Both the position numbers and the translations under genes were made by a program. Below, one piece after another: positions 47,482 through 57,793 of a stretch of 64,000 bases of DNA. Below the pieces are notes generated by a model, which was not told the DNA's origin, searched no databases, and worked only from the letters and a program-made list of their open reading frames with translations. Source of the DNA: Gigaspora rosea. Its lineage: Eukaryota; Glomeromycota; Glomeromycetes; Diversisporales; Gigasporaceae. Position 1 is the stretch's first letter. The number at the start of each line of letters is the position of its first letter. The stretch lies in contig QKWP01000007.1 of assembly GCA_003550325.1 (NCBI GenBank), positions 408,629 through 472,628 on the forward strand, written 5' to 3'.

Positions 47482-47880
47482 TAATTATATACTAAATTCT
47501 AAGCAGAGTCAAATAAAAAGTATTTTTTTATTAAGTTAACAATACATGTTGATTAATTAAAAGTTGTAGAGCTCGTTGAGATGCTTCTAATGGCAGTTAG
47601 ATCATCCAAATCAGTCTAGTAGATTATGTGAAATTATTAAAAATAATTAGCTGATTATGTAAAATCCCTATGTAAACAAATATTGTTTATATAGAGATTT
47701 TATATAGTTGGCCAATCGGTTTTTAATAATTTCTCACGATCTACTGGGCTGATTTGGATGATCTAACTCCTTTAGATGCATCTCAATGAGCTCTACAACT
47801 TTTAATTAATAACATGTGTCATTAACTTAATAAAAAAAATACTTTTTATTTGGTTCTGCTTAGATTTTAGCATATAGTTA
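47482..47880. repeat. Foldback related to MITE family B, different ends
   Basis: Arms from TATATACTAAATTCTAAGC to GCTTAGATTTTAGCATATA. The interior carries AAAGTTGTAGAGCTCGTTGA and AGTTAGATCATCCAAATC, the same blocks as in 8882-9967, but the termini differ. Confidence 0.7.
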
Positions 47881-48928
47881 AGGGTAGAGTGTAATAACGT
47901 TATTTCTATTATGAAATTTATTGTTATAATTATTGGTAATACAAAATTACCAATACTAATATGAGATCAAATATTTTAGATATTTTGTTTACTATAAAAA
48001 ACCAGTTTTAACTTGTTGAGTCCTGTCACAAAAAATATTTTTCATCACAACTATTGCTAACTTTATGACATATCTTTTAAAAAAATTAAATATAAACTAC
48101 TAAATTTTTTACATTGAAATGAAAATTAAGATATTGAAAATACTGTAAATCTATTATTTTTTTAATTTAATGTAAACAAAATGCATTTTATTTAGCTATA
48201 GTAGTAAGTTTATGTATACTGTAATACATAATACGGCAATTTTACTATTATTAAAAATAATCAATATATACTCTACCCTTAATATCATAAAAATTTTGTC
48301 TGTCAATCTTATCCAGGTTAGCAATTAAACTTTTTTTTATTTAAAAGATATTATTTAATAGAATTTATGATTTTGTTTTTATTTTATAATTTTGAAAACT
48401 TAGCTTAGTATATAGATTTTAAATTAAACTATACTATTTTTGGCAAATTTTTTTAAATTGATAAATATTGAAAAAAGTTGCTATTAATAAAATATTTTAT
48501 TTTCTATATAAAATAATTAAATAAAAGCTATAATAAACTTTTCCATAATCTAAAAATTATATTTTTTTAAAAAAATTATTAAGTTTTATGCAAAAAAATT
48601 TTTTATTAATTTTTATTTGGTGTACAAATGTTTTTGCACTGGACCATAATAAAAATTATATCAGACATCCAAATGTAGATTAGGTTTTTCTTTATTAAAT
48701 ATAAAAAAATTATAAATAAATAGTTAAAATTGAAAAACTTTATATATAGACAAAATAACTTTTAGTTTTTGTGTATTTACATTTTCGTACCGGGCCATAT
48801 TATATAGTACATATCAGATATTATATACTATAAAGTGCATTTACTTGTAAACTTAATATAAACTTTAATTTAATAATTAGTATTCTAGCTAATAGTATAT
48901 TTTTGTAAACCTTGTTGTATATATATTA

Positions 48929-49254
48929 GTGATTTGAACTAGTTGGGCTATAATAGGGTAACTAACCCAAAACTGAATAAATTTTGGGTAACCAGTTAAG
49001 TAAATGCTTAATCAGTTAACCTGTACAACTAAATGAGAATCAGTTAATATAATGTAAATGATATTATAAAAGAGCAAAGGTCCTGAAAAGTTCTGAAATG
49101 AAATAAATAAACATAGTAGACGAGACAAAAATTTAAGTAAAGGTCTGAGAATTCCTGAAAGTAATATAAAGTAATCTTATTTGGTTGATTCAGTTAATAG
49201 CAAATATTTTAGTTTGGTTAACTGATTAAGAAAAATTTTCTCAGTTCAAATCAC
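48929..49254. mobile_element. TA-flanked foldback with GTGATTTGAACT ends
   Basis: 326 bp. GTGATTTGAACT is inverted as AGTTCAAATCAC, with TA on both sides (48927-48928, 49255-49256). TAACCAGTTAA-type words recur in both arms. No ORF. Confidence 0.7.
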
Positions 49255-49307
49255 TATTATATATTAATTTGTAATACAAAATGCTTAATAAGATTTTGTT
49301 GACAATA

Positions 49308-50211
49308 AGGGGGCTTCCAGAAATTACGTAATATTTTGTTACTAATAAATTTCAAAATTTTACCCACCCACCCACACCTGATACTCAATTAGCCAATCAA
49401 ATTTTATATTTTTTAAATTTATTTATATATTTCAATTGATGAAATTAATAATAACTATTTCTCTACTGAACCAATTTAGATAATTTAACTATCACGATAT
49501 TCGTCTCACTGAAACAATTCTAACAAGACCAAAATCGTTAAAATCTAATTACAGGATCCCAAGATCATTCAACTTTTGTATAATTTTAATAGAGATTTTT
49601 TAGAATCACTAAGTAAATATCTTTAATATTGAATAACTTTGATCCACTAGCCCATTTTGGATGATTTAACTACCAAAATGTTCATCTCAGTGAGACGATT
49701 CTAACAAGCCCAAAATTGCTAAATTCTAATTACAAAATTCCAAGATCAATAAAGATTTGTTTGTTAAATAAATAATAAAATCTTTATTGATCTTGGAATT
49801 CTGTAATTAGAATTTAGCAATTTTGGGCTTGTTAGAATTGTCTTACTAAGTCGAACATTTTGGTAGTTAAATCTTTCAAAATGGGCCAGTGAATCAAAGT
49901 TATTCAATATTAAAGAAATTTACTTAGTGATTCTAAAAAATCACTATTAAAATTACACAAAAGTTGAACAAACTTGGAACACTGTGATTAGATTTTAACG
50001 ATTTTGGGATTGTTGGAATTGTTTCAGTAAGATGAACATTTTGGTAGTTAAATAATCTAAATTGGTTTAGTAGAACAATAGTTATTAATAATTTTATAAT
50101 TTTATATTTTTGGCCAGAATCATAAAAATTTGACCAGAATTATAATTATAACCTGATATTTTCAGGACCTTACCCACCCATTAAAAAATTACATAATTTC
50201 TGGAAGCCCTC
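49308..50211. mobile_element. 904-bp foldback built from four related sub-repeats
   Basis: Ends AGGGGGCTTCCAGAAATTAC and GTAATTTCTGGAAGCCCTC-like inverse; TA on each side (49306-49307, 50212-50213). The block CATTTTGGATGATTTAACTA/AAATGTTCATCTCAGTGAGA occurs twice forward (about 49475, 49650) and twice inverted (about 49850, 50030), around a centre at about 49765. CCCACCCA tracts sit just inside both ends. No ORF. Confidence 0.8.
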
Positions 50212-50704
50212 TAATTCTATTTACTATTAATATAGTTTTAGATATATTTTTAACCCTAGTATTAAAAACTGTTTTATATATTTGCAGGATTCATTATACA
50301 TATTTTCTACAATCAATACAGGATATTCAATTTTAACTTTCTCATTATTTTTTTTGCTTGTATTCAAATATGAAACACAATATAGGAATTAGATAAAATT
50401 TTTGTAATTTAAATTTATTTTTGATATAATAATGAAATATAGGTGGGTCAAGAAGAACATTTTTGATTTGTTATAATTTCTCTTAATTTATTAAGATTTT
50501 CTCTTTTGTTTGGTACCAAATTATCAATATATTGCTTGACTAAATTATTAAAGAATTGTCTAAAAATAAATAAATATTCTATTGCATTTAATTGATAAAT
50601 TATATAAATAAAATTGTAAAAAATTTAATATTTAATCAATAAGGTAAAAAGAGGTAATTTGACAAAGTTAATATAACTAATATAAAAACTTTTTTATTTT
50701 AATA

Positions 50705-51755
50705 TGGTGCAAGAAGCCTATTCTAGACAATAAAATAGTATAACTTTAAAACACATCAACTTTTTGTAGAGACAATATTTTTAAAAAATATTTGGCAAAT
50801 TTGTAGTGCTTATTATAATGAACAAAGTTACCAGTCAGATTTTTAAAATATTGTCTTTATAAAAAGTTATTCCTTAGTTTGTCTACTTCGCAAGCAAATT
50901 TGTCTGTATAATTACTATAAATATACCTCTGATCTATTTTTTTAATCATTTAAAATATTTAAATAAAATTTGGTATTATAATATTTAATAGCAAGGATTA
51001 TATTTTTGAATTATTTAAATTTATATTATAAGACAAAAAGTTTATATTGTTTATAAACTGAAAATATTAAATTTTAAAGAAATTTTTTAACCAAAAAAAT
51101 ATTTTACAATATCTTGGCGAATTCTTTAAATATTGGTTTTAAAAATATAGTTTCTAATACAATATTGTAATTTATATAAAGGATAACAACTTTCATTATT
51201 TGACTTTATATGATTTACTTGTAAAAATTAAGACTTGTATTAGAAGTGAAAATTTTTTTATAGACGGAAACATAAAATTTGAGAAAACCTAAAGAAAAAT
51301 TTCTATAGTAAAAGTTCCAAAACAAAAACTTTAAACTTTTATTACACCAAAGTTTTTAATAATTTCAAAAAAATTTTATAATATAGTTGATAAAACAGAA
51401 CTAATATTATATTTTTTACTTAGAAAGTATATAGCTAAAATTAATATTTAAGGTTTTATTTAAAAAATTTAAAATTTTAAAATTTTCGCAGGCAAATATG
51501 TCTGCATAACAAATTAAGGGATAACACTTTAAAGTTAGTTAAAATTGAAACACATAGTAATTATATATAAAACAATAGTAATCTTTAAAACACATCAACT
51601 TTTTATAGAGGAGGTTTTTCAAAAAAATATTTAGCAAATTTATAGAACTAATATTGCTCTACAAAGTTACTAATCAGTTTTTTAGAAAACCTTTTGTACA
51701 AAAAATTATCATGATTTAAAAATTGAAATATGCTGAGTATAGGCTTCTTGCACTA
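50705..51755. mobile_element. TA-flanked element with TGGTGCAAGAAGCCTAT ends, interrupted
   Basis: Left TGGTGCAAGAAGCCTAT, right ATAGGCTTCTTGCACTA; TA flanks. AACACATCAACTTTTT sub-hairpins lie on both sides of the inner element at 50870-51521, which fills its middle. A related sub-hairpin is at about 43430. Confidence 0.7.
50870..51521. mobile_element. MITE family D, copy 1 (GCAGGCAAATTTGCCTGC)
   Basis: 652 bp. Ends TTCCTTAGTTTGTCTACTTC and the inverse-like AATTAAGGGA; TA on both sides. Subterminal GCAAGCAAATTTGTCTG at the left and GCAGGCAAATATGTCTGC at the right. About colinear with 56591-57233. Confidence 0.75.
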
Positions 51756-51929
51756 TATTAAAAAATTTTTATTTTTTGTATTAAACTTTATATATGATTT
51801 AGAATTATTTTATAAAAAAATTAGTCATATAACATCTTGTCTTAACGTGACATTAAATGGATTATAAAAAAGCTTAATTTTAGAGAGGTAGAGGTAATTT
51901 GGCGAATTTATGATATCTTGTGTTATTTA

Positions 51930-52015
51930 GTAGTAAGAATTGAATAATTTTTATACTATTTGATTCATCTCGATGAGATGAATCAAATAATATAAAGCTT
52001 ATCTGATTCTAATCA
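51930..52015. repeat. Hairpin with TCATCTCGATGAGATGA centre
   Basis: Arms AGAATTGAATAATTTTTATA to TCTGATTCTAATCA-like sequence around a perfect core TTTGATTCATCTCGATGAGA (51959-51978 and its inverse). Same core as the hairpins at 6.1, 13.1, 15.0 and 15.6 kb. Confidence 0.7.
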
Positions 52016-52129
52016 CTGAATCACAAATATAATCGATTATATTTTGCACATAAATGATCCTTGTGGATATTTTAACGAAGTGTAAATGTGACAAAGAATC
52101 GAAAATATCTTGTGACCCACACAGGTCAA

Positions 52130-52860
52130 TAAATGCATAAAGGATAGATATTGGGATACCTTTAGTATCCTGATATCTACTCGTTATGCATCTGTTTATA
52201 AACTGTTTTGCCACGATTATTTGGTGGATCTATGGCAACATAAAAGATGAATACTAGTACAACATAAATATAAATATTGGTTTACTAAAGGTTATATATT
52301 AACATCCCGATATTGATCTTTTATATAGAGATAAAAGATAAATATCAGTATATACAAGTGTAATTACAGAATTATCAGTTAGCTAAAGAGTATATATTAA
52401 TATCCCGATATCAATCTTTTATATTATAATTATATATCTGTTTTGTCACAATTATTTGGCAGATCTATGGCAACATAAAAGATGAATATCGGTACAAAAT
52501 AAAAGATAAATATCAGTTAACTAAAGGGTATATATTAACATCCCGATATTGATCTTTTATATTTTCTTATATATCTGTTTTGCTACGATTATTTGGCAGA
52601 TCTATGGCAATATAAAAGATGAATCGGTATATACAAGGATAAATATCAGTTAACTAAAGAGTATATTTTAATATCCCGATATCGATCTTTTATATTATAA
52701 TTATATATCTGATTTGCCACGATTATTTGGCGGATCTATGGCAACATAAAAGATGAATATCGGTATATACAAGGGTAAATATCAGTTAACTAAGGGTAAG
52801 TATCAGTTAACTAAAGGGTATATTTTAATATCCCGATATCGATCCGTTTTTTTGCTAGAT
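52130..52860. repeat. Tandem repeat rich in CCCGATATCGATC (4-5 units)
   Basis: Units of about 110-175 bp with ATGGCAACATAAAAGATGAA, ATATCAGTTAACTAAAGGGT, ATCCCGATATCGATCTTTTA and GATTATTTGGCAGATCTATG. CCCGATAT/ATATCGGG words also occur in 54970-55260 and 60320-60480, linking this array to the neighbouring gene pair and transposase relic. Such arrays are typical subterminal repeats of CACTA elements. Confidence 0.7.
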
Positions 52861-53027
52861 GGTATTAAAGATGAAAATTGGTATAATTAAAATAAATTTT
52901 ATTTTTGTTCATTTCCTATATAATTAAAAGATGACATATTTTGATTTTTATTATTTAATACAAATATTATATACATGAAATTAATAGCTAAATAAATACA
53001 TAATATAAATTACTATATTAAAAAAAA

Positions 53028-55895
53028 CTATTTTCTATTACTATGCCTAGAGCTTCTAGGAGCTTTTTGACTTGAGCTACCTCTACTATAGCGTGGTTTA
53101 GGTCTAGCAGTATTGACAGGATTAATATCAGGACGTTCTTTGATTAATTCTAAATTATTAGTATATGACAAATTAATTGAATATTAGAAATATAAGTTTT
53201 TTGTTGAAATCATAACAGCAAATCATATAAAATCAACAAATATATTACTTGGTTCAGTAGCACTAATGGCTTTACTTTTACCTTTGTTCATTGTGGTACC
53301 TTCAGAGATTATACAAATAAAACATTATAAAAATTTAGTAAAAATCTTAAATAATTTGCAGTGTAAATATTAAAAATTTTACTGGAGGCATGATACGTAT
53401 CATCAGACGTTACGTTAGTTATTGATGTAGCAGCTTCAAAGATTATATAAATAAAATATTACAAAAATTTAGCAAAAATCTTAAATAATTTGCAGTGTAA
53501 ATATTAAAAATTTTACTGGAGGCATGATACACATCATCAGACATTACGTTAGTTTTTGATGTGGTAGCTTCAAAAAATATATAAATAAAACATTATAAAA
53601 ATTTAGTAAAAATCTTAAATAATTTGCATTATAAAATATTAAAAATTTTACTGGAGGCAGTTATATTAGTTATTGATGTGATACTTTTAGAGATTATATG
53701 AATAAAACATGCAAAAATTTTAATAAAAATCTTAAATAATTTGTACTGTAAATATTAAAAATTTTACTGGAGGCATTATATGAATTGAGTGCATCATTAG
53801 ACATTGTAGTAGAAGCACTACCAGACATTTTAATGGTGGCACATTACCAGGACCTGTATTGGTATCACTTTTACCAGGACCTGTATCGGGGGCACTTTAC
53901 TAGCTCTTGTATCAGGGGCATAACTAGGGCTTGTATCGGGAGCATAACTAGAGCTTGTATCGGAGGCTTGACCAGGGTTTGTATCGGGTGCACAACTGAA
54001 AGAGAAAACATTAGCACCAGAAGGACCAACGCCAGCACCAAAATCAACAGCACTAAAAGAACTATCAAGAGGATCATAGTAGCGTAAAATACACTAGCTA
54101 GGGGCCACAGTTGGTAGTGTGGAGTTTTTAGTGACTTCATCACATTCCCACTGATTTCGTTTTGGTTTATTATAATTTTGTACTATGGAAGTATCTTCGC
54201 ATAGCAACAAAATTTGTCACAACTAAAAATTATATAAAGTATACATATTAGTACCGATATCTATATTGTTATTGATATCTACATTAGTATGGATATCTAT
54301 ATTAGTATAGATTATAGTTACTGTTTTTGATCTCCATTTTTTTTGCACAACCTTTATTACATAATAGTGCTGGTTATCTTCGAGGCGACGCTGAATCCCT
54401 AGTTTAACTTCTTCTTCAGCCAGTTCAGCGTCAGTTTTGGACACCTCATCACTATGGTATCCACTTTTACCAAGTATTTTCTTGATATCATTCATGGCCT
54501 GTCGTTCTGTAATATCAGTGGGAGGGAGTTGTTTTAAGCGCTTACTATAGGTTTGCTGCAAGTGAGCAAACCCCTTTTTCCTCCTGTTTTTTTTTCTGAA
54601 AATATATTTAAAACTATATCGATAGTCATATAAGCAATATATAATGCCAAAAAAATTCTTAATGCGAGCATCCTTTGATTTGCCCAATTTTTGGCTAGTT
54701 CCAGTATATTTTTTTCGGGTGTTTGCTGCACCAGGTACCTCTCTCTTTGGTGCTAGTGGCGCTCCTTAATGATTTTTAAGATTTGACTGTCGTCTGCCTT
54801 GTATTTTCTGACATCTCTCTTGATAAATTTAAAAGAATTTTGAATGAACTCGGCCTTAAAGTCTATCCATAATTTAGCCGGTCCGGTTGCATGGATTCTT
54901 CCAGTCCCTCAATTGAAATTATAATGTCGTTCTATAATAAATTTAAATAAATTAATAAATCAATAAATATGAAACCACCCGATATCTATATAAAATGATA
55001 AAAATTAAATATATGAAAACGCCTGATATAAATATAAGCCAGTAAGAAATGAAAGTAATCCAATATTTGTTATCAACTAAGTGTTACAGTTATGATTACA
55101 TACTCTTAATGACTTTTTTGTTGCTGGTGNGCATAGCAACAAAATTTGTTTCAACTAAAAATTAATAAATCAATAAATATGAAACCACCCGATATCTATA
55201 TAAAATGATAAAAATTAAATATATGAAAACGCCTGATATAAATATAAGCCAGTAAGAAATGAAAGTAATCCAATATTTGTTATCAACTAAGTGTTACAGT
55301 TATGATTACATACTCTTAATGACTTTTTTGTTGCTGGTGAAAGTTCATAGCACCTTTTTTTAGAGGTTTTACTGCCTCTTCGTTTGTGGTTACTGCCTCT
55401 TCGTTTGTGGTTACTGCTGCTGCATTTGTTGTTGTTGCTGCTTTGTTTGTTGTTGTTGCTGCTATTGTCGTTGATGCTGTCATTGCTGCTGTTGCTGCTG
55501 TTATTGCTATTGTTGCTGCTGTCATTGCTGTTGTTGCTGCTGTTATTGCTATTGTTGCTATCGGTTATGGAATGTGCCCATTTTTTGTGCGATTTTTTTA
55601 TAAAATTTTCAATTTTATCGGCCAGGTTTTTTATTTCATTTCTTAATGCTTTTATTTCATCAACTGCAAAAAAAAAAGAAGTAAAAAGACATCAATTTAT
55701 TCGGCAAAAAAAAAAGTAAAAAAAGCCTCTGTAGAGTCACACTTAATATGCATTTGTGCTACAAATTTATACCCGATAAGTAATCAAACAAGATTGTTTA
55801 CCTTTATCAGATTTTTTATTATATTTTCTTCTCGTTTTATTAGTTATTTCTTGTAAAGGTGCAGGAGAAGTACTGGAAAAGCTTGAATGACTCAT
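53028..55895 (-). CDS. Unrecognised multi-exon gene, minus-strand member of a transposon-linked pair
   Basis: Parts supported by splice phase are: exon 55895-55802 (starts MSHSSFSSTSPAPLQEI); exon from 55663 down, with a short coiled-coil-like stretch (DEIKALRNEIKNLADKIENF) and a Ser/Asn tract; block A at about 54870-54730 (KRDVRKYKADDSQILKIIKE); block B at about 54592-54332 (KKGFAHLQQTYSKRLKQLPP, then TDITERQAMNDIKKILGKSG); an APDT-repeat tract at about 54010-53880; tandem exons at 53790-53286; and a last exon 53149-53028 ending RPKPRYSRGSSSQKAP..RK. Blocks A and B and APDT repeats recur in 60955-63671. At least one in-frame stop (near 54095) and a frame slip in block A argue for decay or missed introns. 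No known domain. The length and Ser/Asn/Lys richness suggest a nuclear or DNA-associated protein, but that is inference. Confidence 0.45.
53286..53790 (-). repeat. Tandem exon-intron array, about 136-bp units, four copies
   Basis: Each unit holds one short exon-like piece (ACxxCATCAATAACTAACG, encoding ATSITNVTSDDTYHAS-like) and one short intron (GTAAAATTTTTAATATTTAC to TTATATAATCTxTGAAG). Copies start near 53382, 53514, 53650 and 53770 on the plus strand (TTACTGGAGGCA). The exon pieces are phase 1-1, so any number can be spliced in without breaking the frame. It joins onto STTMNKGKSKAISATEP and then the last exon. Confidence 0.65.
54952..55339. repeat. Perfect 178-bp direct repeat around a single N
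   Basis: 54952-55129 and 55160-55339 appear identical (from TTAATAAATCAATAAATATG to TTTTTTGTTGCTGGTG). A lone N at 55130 and a short spacer lie between. Exact identity plus an N suggests a contig-joining artefact rather than biology. Confidence 0.8.
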
Positions 55896-56590
55896 ATTGT
55901 GTAGTGTTTAACAACTGTTTCGGCTGTAGTAAACTTTGTATTTAAAGTAAATAGTAAGTGTTTTTTACTTTTTTTTATTTAGAATAAAAAATAATATGAA
56001 CAGTTTTTTTATTGATTATTTTTTTATTACCTTTGGGAAGAAGTGGAAGAAAAAAGTATATTGCACAAGTTTCGCGACCTTTTCTTATATAGGTGTTAAA
56101 AAAATTTTAACATATCAAAACAAAACACATAGCGTCATCGTATGTACACGTGTATAGGGAAAAAAAATACTTCAGGCTTTCAAATTTATAATTTACCAGA
56201 AATTATAAGTATGTACGTACAAGTGTATAGGGAAAAACATACTATTGGAATCTTGGTATAATTATAATAATTACAATTTTAATACATTAAAACAAACACA
56301 TAGCGTCATTATATGTACACATGTATAGGGAAAAAAATACTTCGGGCTTTCAAATTTATAATTTACTAGAAATTATAAGCATGTATGTACAAGTGTATAG
56401 GGAAAAACATACTATTGGAATCTTGGTATAATTATAATAATTACTATATATTTATTTAGATATGTATCGGTAATATTGCTTTAAAGTTCAGCAAATTATA
56501 AATTCACATGACATTATAGGCCATCAAGAAAAAATCACATATTTTATTTATTACTAATTTACTTATATATGTATTGGTATTAATAGACTA
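55896..56590. repeat. Upstream region with two about 180-bp tandem units
   Basis: Units at about 56092-56270 and 56273-56445 share ACACATAGCGTCATxxTATG, TGTATAGGGAAAAAAATACT, TTTACxAGAAATTATAAG and CATACTATTGGAATCTTGG. Lies in the 5' flank of the minus-strand gene, so could include its promoter or an element's subterminal repeats. Confidence 0.7.
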
Positions 56591-57233
56591 TCCCTTAGAT
56601 TGTAGTAGAACACAGGCAAATTTGCCTGCGTTTTTGCACTTTTTTAGCTCTGATTTACTTTTTTAAAATACTAAAATAATTAAATAAAACTTTGTACAAT
56701 TATATTTGAAAATAAGGATTACTTTTTTGCAAAATTAGTTTTTATATTATAAGAAAATAAATTATAGTTACATATAAGCTGAAAATAGATAATTTTAAGA
56801 AAAAATTTTTTTAAAAAATTTTATTACAATTTTTCTGCGATCTTATTTAGTTTTAGTTTTAGAACTATAGTTCTTAAGACAATATTGTAGTTTATATAAA
56901 GGATGACAACTTTTATTATTGCAACTTTAATGATTTACTTGTAAAAATTAAGACTTGTATTAGAAGTAAAGATTTTTTTTATAACGGGAACATATAAAAT
57001 TTGAAAAAATCTAAAGAAAAATTTTAATAGTAAAAATGCCAATACAAGAACTTTAAACATTTATTATATTAAAGTTTTCTAATGATTTTAAAAAAATTTT
57101 ATAACAAAGTTACTAAAACAAAACTTAAAGAATATTTTTTACTTAGAAAAGATATGGCTAAAATCAATATTTAAAATTTTATTAGCAATTTTAAAATACG
57201 CAGGCAAATTTGCCTGTGTTACAATCTAAGGGA
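56591..57233. mobile_element. MITE family D, copy 2
   Basis: 643 bp. TCCCTTAGATTGTA ends (inverse TACAATCTAAGGGA), TA on each side (56589-56590, 57234-57235). The perfect palindrome CAGGCAAATTTGCCTG lies near both ends. The interior is homologous to 50870-51521 (GGATxACAACTTTxATTATT, GTAAAAATTAAGACTTGTAT). No ORF. Confidence 0.8.
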
Positions 57234-57793
57234 TAATATGTATTATATATCAATATCGGTATCAATACTTGTAAAGCGATTCCACATATTATTAATTAAT
57301 TGAAATGTTATTCTTAATAAATTATAGTTATATCATTATAAATTCATTATCAAACCTATTTATTGTCATTTTAGTTAAACGTTATTGTACGTAAAATATT
57401 CTATTTCTCATTTGCATTGTATAATAAATTTATGCTTATCTTGGAAAGTCACATTACAATTAATACTATTTCCTTTTTAGTTTATTTTTTGATAGACTAT
57501 TTACCAATACTCCTATTCTGGTAAACAAACATTTTGTAAGATAAAAGAAATTTTTTAAATATATCTATAGGTTTATAGTTAAAAAAAATGCAAGATATAA
57601 AAAGGAATTTATTAGAATTTTCAATGAAATATCTTGTATTCCTCCTCATTGTTACAATTTTGGGCTTAATCGCTACAAAAAAATTATAGTAACATAGTAA
57701 ATAATAAAATATATTACAAAATTTTGTATTTAAAGACCTCTTGTCTGCCTTACCTCCCGATATTTAACAACATAACTCCCAAAAAACTTTAAA

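Larger units (their letters stand above)
44940..48803. mobile_element. Nest of inverted-repeat elements
   Basis: Left end TGGTCTGGTGCAAAAATG (44939) is inverted at 48633-48650 (TTTTGCACTGGACCA) and again, diverged, at about 48777-48797. The interior contains further complete elements (44962-45184, 45669-46461, 46541-46825, 47482-47880) and a long inverted repeat of about 250-bp arms (47225-47480 against 48250-48500). No transposase anywhere in it. Confidence 0.6.

Noticed and set aside
53785..54143. Plus- and minus-strand ORFs of 100 and 90 residues over the APDT tract
   Set aside because: Frames other than the APDT frame; shadows of the repeat.
55384..55719. Plus-strand Leu/Val/Ala-rich ORFs (86 and 111 residues)
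   Set aside because: They are the reverse strand of the Ser/Asn-rich exon of the minus-strand gene, which has consistent splice sites.
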